From Gryganskiella cystojenkinii (taxonomy: Eukaryota; Mortierellomycota; Mortierellomycetes; Mortierellales; Mortierellaceae), in assembly GCA_015852425.1 (NCBI GenBank), contig JAAAIG010000933.1:1-14407 (forward strand): a stretch of DNA of 14,407 nucleotides, in the 5' to 3' direction. Below the pieces are notes generated by a model. The model ran no database searches, had not been told where the DNA came from, and saw nothing but the letters and a program-made list of their open reading frames with translations. The position numbers and the translations under genes were made by a program. Shown in pieces: positions 6,721-14,407 of this stretch; the first letter of the stretch is position 1; each line of letters opens with the position of its first letter.

Positions 6721-9613
6721 TCAGACGAGAACCAGTTCCAGAGTCCAAGTTCTCCTAGCCCAAAGTTTTATCGGGACCTTGGCTGCCTGGGTATCGATTA
6801 CATAATCAGCCTCAAGGATAGGCGCAGAAGAGGACGAAGACAACCCTACCCCCGTTGTCGCAGCTCCTGTGGTCTGGTCCGCAGGATCCCGATCGATCTC
6901 GATTTGAATACAATCCCACCAACACTTGCGCTATTGAACAAGGACAAGACAAAATTAATTTCGGTCCCATGCAGTCCGATGTAACATTCCACATAACAAT
7001 TCATCAAAAAAAAAAACGTACTGCAGGTTTACGCCAGAATAACAAGAGCTTCTGAGCTATCGCCAGCTGCTGCTGGTCCAGTTCCTCCTGCTGCTCTCGT
7101 GGCTGTTTTGCACTCAAGGTCTGACTTTGACCACCGTTCGCAACAGGCGACGATGACGACGATGACGAAAACTCCTCGACACCTATGGCCTGATGTCCTG
7201 ACACCTCCATTCTCTCTGTCGTTAGAGCCGAGTCCGTTATCGGACTCGCAGAAGTTTTGAGCATCACCATCGTGACCCCGACAACGGTCGTCTTTTGTGG
7301 TTGTAACCGACGATACCCCCATTCACCCTCCTGATCAAATCCAGAGATACAGAGCATATCCATCAGATGTTGTTCCGCCTTGTTCTTGGCCTTTTCAATG
7401 TTGCGTTGCAGAGCTGCAAAGATCTTGCGTTCGTTCAGGAGATGCTGACCACACTGTGTCTTGATCGTCCTGAGTGGTTGTGGCTGTGGCTGTGGTGGTG
7501 GTGGTGGCAAAGGTTTCAGAGGCCCAGCGATTGCGGTCGACGAAGATGATCCAGCATCCTTTGGCGGTGGAGGTGGTGGCGTCGGTGAAGGCGATCGTAA
7601 AGGTGAAATTGGCGGAGAAAGCGAGTCGAGGTCTGTAAGCGATATGGAAGCCTTGCCCTTGCCCTTTGACAGTGTCCTTGCCTTTGCTGCTGCCACAGAC
7701 GTCGCTGTAGCTGAGGGTGTCCTTCCCAGCAACGGCGGTTCTTCCTCCACAGATGGTCTTGATGAAGATGCGCTATCATCGCTACCTTCAATGTCCACCT
7801 CAGAAGATGGTGCTGGGGGTGGGGTGGCGGGACTCTTGACCACGGTCTCGGAGACTGCCGCCCGGGTCGACATGGTGGCTTTTTGTTTTGCAAGCGCTGC
7901 AGCAGAAGGTGGTGGGATCGGAAAATAGTCGAGTTCTTCTCGAAGTACGATGATGGCTTGTCGATCCAAAAGAGGGTGCTGAGGGGTAAAGGAGGCCAGC
8001 GGTGCCGGTGGTGAATCCGAGGACGAAGAAGATGATCGCGACAAAGCATCTGCCCCCATTCCTCCAGGATCACCGTCGGCTGCGGCAAATGTAGATGTTC
8101 CTCCGGACTCTGTGCGTTGTTGTTGAAGGTGTTGTTGGTGCTGTTGTTGTTGTTTGACTTGAGCAGCAGCTCGCAGTCGTTGGAGTCGTTTCGTCAGACT
8201 AGCGTTCTGTCCTGCCTCGTAAAAGCCCAGGATATAGCGCAGACAGTCTGGATCAAAGTTGACAGGGATGATCTCAGGTTCTGGTGGCTCGGTCTCGATC
8301 CTTTCATCGTCCTCGTCCTCATCTTCTTCATCATCCTCATCGTCGAGGTCCTCTCTGGTGTGGTATCGACGGTGACGACCAGTACCGGATCTGGAAACAT
8401 CCTCATCTTCCTCCTCGTAGTAATCGTCCTCTTCGTCGTCATCGTAGTAGCTGTAATCACTGTAATCGCTATAATCTGTGAACGATGTGCTTTCGGATGG
8501 GTGATGGTGATGAAGGTTGCTTCGCTGACGCTGTAAAGGCTGGGGACTCAACAATGGTGATAAGCCGATCGAGGAGATGCCCTCTCCTGGCACTGCAGCT
8601 ACAGCTGTGGTTCCCAAGGTCGTCGCCCCGTGTGATGTGGTTGGTGTTATGCGCGGCTCATCTCGTTTGAGGACATCAAAAGTGGCAGAGGTAGGCGTAG
8701 GAGAGGTAATGGCGGCGGTAGGCAAAAGGGGAGTGACCGTTGTAGTAGTGGGTATAGTACCAGAGATAAAGGCGTCGTCATTCTGATGATTGTGGTTGAT
8801 TTTGTTGCTGTTGTTGTTATCACCTCCTGTGAAGTTGATCTCGCCACCTCCTGCTTGGTTTGCTGTGCCGCCAGTGCTACCGGTGGATCCTGATCTTGTC
8901 CCTGACCCTGAGGGCGAACTGAAGTCTGAACTTGGGCCTGTGGTTGTTTTTGGAGATGAGCATGCGGTAGTAGCACTGGTGACAGCAGGGGAGCCTGTAT
9001 TGAGTGATCTTGACCCTGCGGCTGTTGTTGCAGTAGGTCTTGTCACTGTTGTCTCTACCCCTGGCCCTGTTCCTGCACCACCTGTAGTCGATGCAGAAGT
9101 GGCGAGTGCACTCACTCCACTTGGGCTTCCTGCAACCGCAACCGCTGCACCGACTGCAGCTGCATCAGCAGAACTGACTGGCTGCATCTGCTGAACGGAT
9201 AACGATACCACAGCAGAAGAGGAAGATAAAGCTGTCGATGTTGCAGGTGTTCGTGGCTTTGAGATGGGCGGGTGCGGGTGTGGTGTTGTTTGTTGGGGTT
9301 GAAGAAGGAGACCGTTGGGGAACATGACGACGAGGATGGATTCTGGTAAGTTGACAAGGGTCTCGCGTTCTATTTCGAACTTTGTCCCCTGAAGGTCGAG
9401 GATGATTTTTGACTGTGGTGGGCGTAACAGGTTCCTTCGGGACAGAGAGGAAGTAGACGGGATATAGTATTGAGAGGCCAGGGGAGCAGGTGCTGGAGGT
9501 GGTGGGGGTGATTCGGGGACTTGAGTGATGGGTGATTCAAAGCCCAGGGTGTCATTGTGATTGTTGTTGCGGACAGCATGTGGTGTTTCTGGAGAGGTCG
9601 ATGACATGGCCAT
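6721..9613 (-). CDS. WHI2: WHI2 orthologue, BTB/POZ-like stress-response regulator (exons 9613-7022 and 6930-6721; 933 aa)
   Basis: Whi2 is a fungal cytosolic BTB-fold protein that works with Psr-type phosphatases in general stress response and restrains TORC1 under amino-acid limitation. Family blocks appear in order: LDLQGTKFEIERETLVNLPE and FPNGLLL (about 72-104); NFDPDCLRYILGFYEAG (452-468); PLLDRQAIIVLREELDYF (547-564); ERKIFAALQRN with AEQHLMDMLCISGF (728-759); and KLLLFWRKPA (855-864). The first exon would end in a short nonsense tail, but GTACGT follows the GCA codon, and a 91-bp intron leads in frame to RKCWWD and finally VPIKLWARRTWTLEL, exactly the conserved Whi2 end. The protein is about twice yeast length because of disordered inserts: Ser/Thr/Gly-rich 105-380, an acidic run 389-437, poly-Gln near 487-499 and several poly-Pro runs. 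The start MAMSS offers two Met codons; the first is taken. The gene is convergent with the precursor gene. Confidence 0.92.
6931..7021 (-). other. Spliceosomal intron (91 bp) in the WHI2 gene
   Basis: On the minus strand it starts GTACGT followed by a T-run and ends TTCAATAG. It falls between codons (phase 0), joining FWRKPA to RKCWWD, a continuous conserved motif in Whi2 proteins. Without splicing the protein would end in five unrelated residues (VRFFF). Confidence 0.9.
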
Positions 9614-10327
9614 TACTGCTGGAACGGGTTAAAAGGCGATTTCTTCTCTAAGGAATGTAATTGTCTGTGGAGGAGAGAGTAATAGTGAAAGTGAATTGAA
9701 AGGGAATGTAAAGCGAAGGGAATGAGAAGGTTGGAAAAGAGAAGAAAGGAAAGACGGGTATAATGGGATGTCAACAGAGAATGACGCAAGGAATGCAGAA
9801 AAGGGATGCTCTTTCAGTGCACACAAAAAGTACAAAAATTGCCCGACCGCGAGAACCACAATCGCACACAGCAAACGCGCTCGACAAGTGGGTTCAAAGG
9901 AACTTCGTGTTCCAAAGCTTTTTTTACACGCCCATCTTATTCCTTTCTGTGATTTTTTACTTCTTTCTCCCCTTGCGTTTGCCCTCCACTCCATCTTCCC
10001 GCCGTTTCCTTTGTGTTGTGCTTCCTCGCTTCCTCATGCCCATTCTTCACGCCCTTTCTTCTTTTACTCTTCCTTCTTCCTTGACAGCTCTCCTCTTTCC
10101 TTCTGCCTTTTGGTGGAAATCGCTATATTTTTTATATACTGCGTTCAATCGAATGTGGTCCATGCAAGTCGCGACTATCAACTTCATCGTCAAAGTTCCC
10201 ACAAAAGCTGACTCGGCCTTCATCAATGACTAGAACACTTCATACTCGACGGCTATAAATGCGAATGTGCAACAGCCATCAATCCTACTTGTTGTCAGTC
10301 GATGTCATCGACTCATCGCCGTAGAGG
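9614..10327 (-). promoter_or_regulatory. Intergenic region: WHI2 promoter and F-box gene 3' end
   Basis: Both neighbours point the same way, so this holds the WHI2 promoter and leader. From 9640 to 9770 the minus strand is CT-rich, as expected for a 5' UTR close to the ATG. A TATATAAAAAATA motif lies on the minus strand near 10128-10140. From 9930 to 10110 the polarity flips and the plus strand is CT-rich. Overlapping open frames on the plus strand give only low-complexity hydrophobic or basic strings and are not called as genes. Confidence 0.4.
10297..10313. repeat. 17-bp perfect inverted repeat AGTCGATG-T-CATCGACT
   Basis: Eight-base arms flank a single T, and a further GTCATCGAC copy follows at 10327, overlapping the stop codon of the F-box gene. 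It lies 14-30 bp past that stop, in its 3' UTR. It could be a protein-binding palindrome or a chance structure; a 1-base loop is too tight for a normal RNA hairpin. Confidence 0.5.
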
Positions 10328-13300
10328 TCATCGACCAAAACTTCTTGCTTTCCTAGAACCAGACAACCTCGTGGACTTTTTGATATTGTTTTTCAGCCTC
10401 TCGTCCGACTTCTTTGCATAAAAGGGCCACACCAAGTGCCCAAATTTCCGTGTAATGACCAAAGAATTGTTCACTGTTGCAATGTCAACAAGTGGGTTCT
10501 CGGCATTGTTCTCCAGGTATGTGACCCACTCCTTATCCAGTTCAACTGCAGGGTCTGTTGCCCCAGACCTTAGTGGTGATTCTGACACGGATAAGTTTGT
10601 AACTACTGTTCCTGTTGTTGTTGCTGCTGTTGTTGACTTGCACTTGACATTCCCCTGTGAACCAATCTCCTCAAGATCTACCATGACCAGACCGCGAGTT
10701 GAAGTCAAACAGATCCTGTAACGGTTCCAGACCACGTACGCATTGAATCTCATTGGCTCTCCTTCCATAAAAAGTGGACCTTTCAAAGGCAGACCCCTTT
10801 GGAGTCGTTGCTCTCTTGAAAGCCATTCGATACCGAGAGTTTCCCTCTCGGACCTTTTTGCAACTGCAAGGAACACTGCCGCCTCGGGAGTCAATTTTGC
10901 CTTCTTATTGCCATTGGTGGAGGTACCACCCCTGCTTCCTTGCTCTGTGCGTGTGGTTGCACTGCCACACCGTCCCTGAGCGGGCGACCTCGAAGGCACA
11001 AATAATTCTTGATCGGCTAAATCCTGATCCACCGGTCCTAACGAGGCACTATCGATATGCCACCAGCAGGACTCCCACTCGTTTTCGACACCATCCGCAA
11101 GAGCCACGATTCGGAATGATCGACGTTTGCGTGGATTGATAGAATAACTATCTCGAGGAGTCTCGGCGAAACTGACCTGGACACCCCAATAACAAATATT
11201 TAAGTTTGGGCCATTGCCTTCAGGACCGGCACTCGCATCATCGACAGTGCCGTGACCGCCGAATCCACCACCAACAGTAGTGGGAGGGACGGAAGCAAAG
11301 GCGAGGGCATCGAAAGGAACGGAAACATTAACAGGGACAGAGGTAGAGGCAGGAACGGGGACATTGATAGGAGCTGAGACTATAGTAGGAACGGCGTGAA
11401 CAGGCAATTGCCCTGGGGAGACATTGGCTGAAGAACCAGGACTCTCTACTTGAGGATGTTGTTGAGGAAGGGCGTCGTTAGGCTCAACATGTTCGTTTAC
11501 GTTGCTCACCGACTGAACGTGTTCGTTCTGATCAGCAACAGAATCAGCAGGGATGGATGCCGCCGCGTTCACGACCCCCTGAGGGCCAACAGAGACATGG
11601 CCCGGTCTTCTAAACTTGCCATCCGTCACACCCTTGTCCTCGGGCATTCGCAGCTGGGCGACTTGGACTTCTTGAACCCAGTCCCAGATCATTCCACGAC
11701 CGTAACGATTAAACATGACGAGGAGACGCTCGTACCCAGACTGGTAAGGGAACAAGGTGATACAGCTGACACCGCGACTGACGGGGCGATAGACCCAACT
11801 GGCATCACTCGCAGCCTTTGAGGGAGCAAACAAGACCTTGCGGGCGATTATGGCGGCAGAATTTTCAGAGTTTTGAATTCCAAAGATGGCGATGCATTCG
11901 ATCTTGTCGATCACCAGACCCTTAGTGCCTGCGGTAGTAGAAACAGCATCAGTAGAGTTGGAGATTTTGTTGTCGCTGTCGTAGACAACGTTTGCGGCCG
12001 AAGGGCTCAAGCCAGCAAAGAGAGCCATGTTCGGGCTGGACATGGTTGGGAGCATAATTGAGGCCAAGGACATTTTTGCATCTTGATCGGGACGGATGCG
12101 CAAGCGATTGAAATCCATAGGCGGGGCTAAAGAGCTCGAGTACGACGACGGAGACAAGGAGGAAGACGAAGCCAAGCGAGGGACATCGGCTGTATATATC
12201 TTAACCATTCTCGCTCTCATCTGATCTCGGTTACCCACATCAATAGTTTCGACTCGACCCCGACGAGGTTGCTGCAAGAAGTCGACAGGCGTGAGGATCG
12301 TCTGAAGAGAGAAGGAAGTGATCGGGACCCAAAGCTCAACAACCTTCAACATTTTCCAAATATCCAACAACAACATATCTTCTTCGCCCACGTTCTCACC
12401 AAACGCAAGACCGATCACTATGCGCATCTCGGTTGCTCCAGTCGTAGGCGAGGTCTTGGTGACAAAAGGCGCATGCTTGAGCTCGACAAGTTGGACGACA
12501 GGGAGATCATGTGGCTGGTAGGGGTAGAACCATTGTTGATCCAGGGTTGAGTCTCGATCAACTTTCCAGATGTCACTCTTGATCACAGCAATCGGTCGAG
12601 ACAGGTCAGGCAGAACGTAGAGCATAATTTGAAATTCGAACGGTTCCAGCGGCGAGGACGAATGACGAGCGACCAAGGATGCAGCCAGAGTGGTCTTAGA
12701 CTCGAGATCAATATTGTAAACCGGAGACGAGACCCTGAACCAACCTTCCGTGGCCGTCAACGGGTCCGAGGGAGAGTAGATAGAGTTGTCTAAAAGAACA
12801 CGGAGGTTGCGTTGGTCTTTTTCGTTGGTGAAGGGCTTGTCATCGTCCTCCTGCTTTTCTTGTTCAATTACTAACTGATTTTTTGCTTTTTCTTTAGGTT
12901 CAGGATAACAAATACTTTCGAAACTATCGTCGTCGTCATGATCCTCATTCTCACAGGAATACTCCATGGGCTGCGGAAGGGATGATTCAGAGTCGACAAC
13001 AACATGCTCGTCGGCCGACGTTGCTGGTTCATACTCCGCCCATGCCTCATTTTTACTTCCATCAGCAGCGGACGTTACACCGCGGACCACAAGGTTTGGC
13101 GAAGTGCATGGCAAAGTCACAGTCAAAGGAGCGCTCAATGATGAGGGCTCCAATGAGAAAGGAGCGCCTAATCGTCTGCGAAGTTGCCCATCAACAGTGA
13201 TGACTCGTTTAAAACCCAAGGCACCATCGACGAGATCATCATCATCATTATCCGTTTGTTTGTCGTTCCTTTCATCATTGCTGGACCAGAGAGGAAATCG

Positions 13301-13874
13301 TTTCTTGTACAAGGAATACCACTCGAAAGGGGACATTGCGAGATGGAAGAACGTGGAGCAGGAGTGCGTAAAGGCCAGGATGTCTACTGCATCTGCAACC
13401 CAGTACAGGATCAAGGACAGGATCTCAGGGGGTACATTAAGCAAAGGAGAGTTCTCGTCGTTCCGTCGACGGAGAGTCTCGATCAAGGGGGCAGAAGAGA
13501 TCGACTGTTCAGTTTCGAGATCATGATCGACTGCAAGGAATGAACGAAGTACAGAGAGAAGAAAAAGGAAGAGGAACGACAATTGAGATATTTAAATAGG
13601 GGGGAGGGAAAGGAAGAAGAGAAAGACGGAAGGGGTCAGCACTTGTTTTGGGGATAATGGACGCCACCAAAAGCGCCGGGAGCGACAAGAAAAAAATTAT
13701 TGCCATTTGGGCAGTGCTACTTTTGGCAAGAACAGCGCTGGACAATCAATAATGAGCGGAGGCAATGCAAACAGCTTATATACCATGAGTGTCTACAACG
13801 ACAAAGTCATCGAGGACAGAGTCGCCCTGGAGTCGGGAAAAGGCGGAATAACGACCTCTCTTGGTGAAAGACAT
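10328..13874 (-). CDS. Large F-box protein (exons 13874-13784 and 13530-10328; 1097 aa)
   Basis: Exon two is one open frame of 1066 codons. Near its start it carries an F-box-like segment (NVPPEILSLILYWVADAVD..., about 60-109 of the spliced protein), which would bind Skp1 in an SCF ubiquitin ligase. The remainder has no family I can name. Blocks with beta-strand character (CIAIFGIQ, MFNRYGRGMIWDWVQEVQV, YVVWNRYRICLTSTRGLVMV, ITRKFGHLVWPFYAKK) suggest a propeller-like substrate-binding part interrupted by acidic, Ser-rich and Pro/Val-rich linkers. The tail is basic (KKSTRLSGSRKARSFGR). The long frame opens without ATG (first codon TTG at 13582), so an upstream exon is required. ATG at 13874 gives MSFTKRGRYSAFSRL..., and its GT donor at 13783 matches in phase the acceptor CCTTGCAG ending at 13531. 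The gene reads toward WHI2. The F-box call is good, the first exon likely, the rest unknown. Confidence 0.75.
13531..13783 (-). other. Proposed first intron (253 bp) of the F-box gene
   Basis: The donor is CATG|GTATAT and the acceptor TTCATTCCTTGCAG after a long pyrimidine tract. The one base left by exon one completes a Val codon with the TC opening exon two, so the frame is kept. The intron is long for this style of genome and its donor doubles as a TATA-like motif (TATATAAG, 13775-13782), so an alternative promoter inside it is possible. Confidence 0.6.
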
Positions 13875-14407
13875 GATGCTCGACTGTCAGGCAAATTCTC
13901 TTATACGTTCTACGAGTTATACAGGATGGATTTGAGAAGAGACAGCGTGTGAGGGTTTGATTCATCGAGAGGGAGAGAGTAGGTGGAGAGGGGAAAGAAA
14001 GAAAATGAATGGAATACGTGCCATCAGGGACCGGATTGATTTTTCTAAGTATTTCTCTGTTACTTCGCCTTTCGGGACATAGCTTTGCCTTCGCCCTCAC
14101 CAAACATCCCCTCTATAATTCAAAAAATAAAAAAATAGTTTGCTAACTCCTTAAACATTCCTCCCCTTATAAAAAAAAAAAAAAAAAAATGACAGGAGAA
14201 AAGCCAAGCATTAACAACAGGGGTTAAAAAAAAAGGATAAAAAAAGAAAGAACCACACCGTTTCGCAGGGCGACAAAACAGTGTGATGACGTTAACTTCA
14301 CTTTCACTCAAAAAATCCAGTCCTTCCCGTTGTTGGCAGAACTGGTCAATACTTTTCTTTACAAAAAAAAGTTTTATTATTATTATTGGCAATAGAAGAA
14401 CATCAGA
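13875..14407 (-). promoter_or_regulatory. Upstream region of the F-box gene with simple repeats
   Basis: On the minus strand the part next to the start (about 13960-14010) is CT-rich, as in other promoters here. Further out are a 19-base A run on the plus strand (14171-14189), other A-rich tracts, and a (TTA)4 microsatellite at 14374-14385. The latter is followed by ATTGG, which reads CCAAT on the minus strand. I see no gene or RNA in this stretch. Confidence 0.4.

Noticed and set aside
7461..7928. Plus-strand open frames antisense to WHI2 (also at 8117-8536 and 8790-9194)
   Set aside because: They are mirror images of GC-rich low-complexity codons of the WHI2 gene and give Gly/Val/Leu-rich strings without motifs.
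9763..10233. 156-codon plus-strand frame between WHI2 and the F-box gene
   Set aside because: It lies in promoter-like CT-rich DNA, overlaps another equally long frame, and its product is low-complexity hydrophobic sequence without a signal peptide or family motif.
10328..13582. Hydrophobic N-terminus (MSFLFLFLLS...) of the F-box frame as a membrane anchor
   Set aside because: The first codon is TTG, not ATG, and the stretch is the polypyrimidine end of an intron read as codons.
14120..14392. 90-codon minus-strand frame at the right edge
   Set aside because: Made of poly-T and A-rich tracts (Phe and Ile runs); no coding character.

Overview
The window looks like nuclear DNA of a filamentous fungus, most likely an early-diverging one of the Mortierella type. 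The grounds are short GT-AG introns, pyrimidine-rich promoters, an array of 28-residue leucine-rich repeats of the kind abundant in Mortierella genomes, a decayed chromodomain-type Ty3/gypsy element, and large low-complexity regulatory proteins. The genus is inferred from family style, not from a marker gene.

Left part (1-5740) is a gene-poor, decayed region. It holds one small intact gene for a cysteine-rich secreted peptide (180-380, +). Next come a 51-bp repeat with an ATG (858-908), a T-rich stretch, and a 121-bp fold-back (1181-1301). An internally deleted gypsy pol relic (1490-2600, -) abuts a frameshifted LRR gene fragment (2672-3365, -). After that lies a degenerate, multi-frame coding stretch with one credible intron (3614-5329, +). 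A second copy of the 51-bp repeat (5500-5550) and a degenerate ~13-bp tandem repeat (about 5593-5740) end the region.

Middle (5741-6720): a pyrimidine-rich promoter leads into a 129-residue secreted precursor (6110-6499, +). It has four Lys-Arg sites and an internal 48-residue duplication, as in Kex2-processed fungal repeat peptides. It converges on the next gene with only about 220 bp between the stop codons.

Right part (6721-14407) carries two large minus-strand genes in tandem. The first is a WHI2 orthologue (6721-9613; a 91-bp intron restores the conserved C-terminus; 933 residues; BTB-like fold interrupted by a very long acidic, disordered insertion). The second is a 1097-residue F-box protein (10328-13874), whose start needs a short upstream exon and a 253-bp intron. 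WHI2 proteins act in general stress response and amino-acid/TORC1 signalling; F-box proteins are SCF ubiquitin-ligase receptors. No sequence evidence links the two genes beyond adjacency. The most unusual items are the Kex2-type precursor, the WHI2 insertion, the fold-back and the paired 51-bp repeat.
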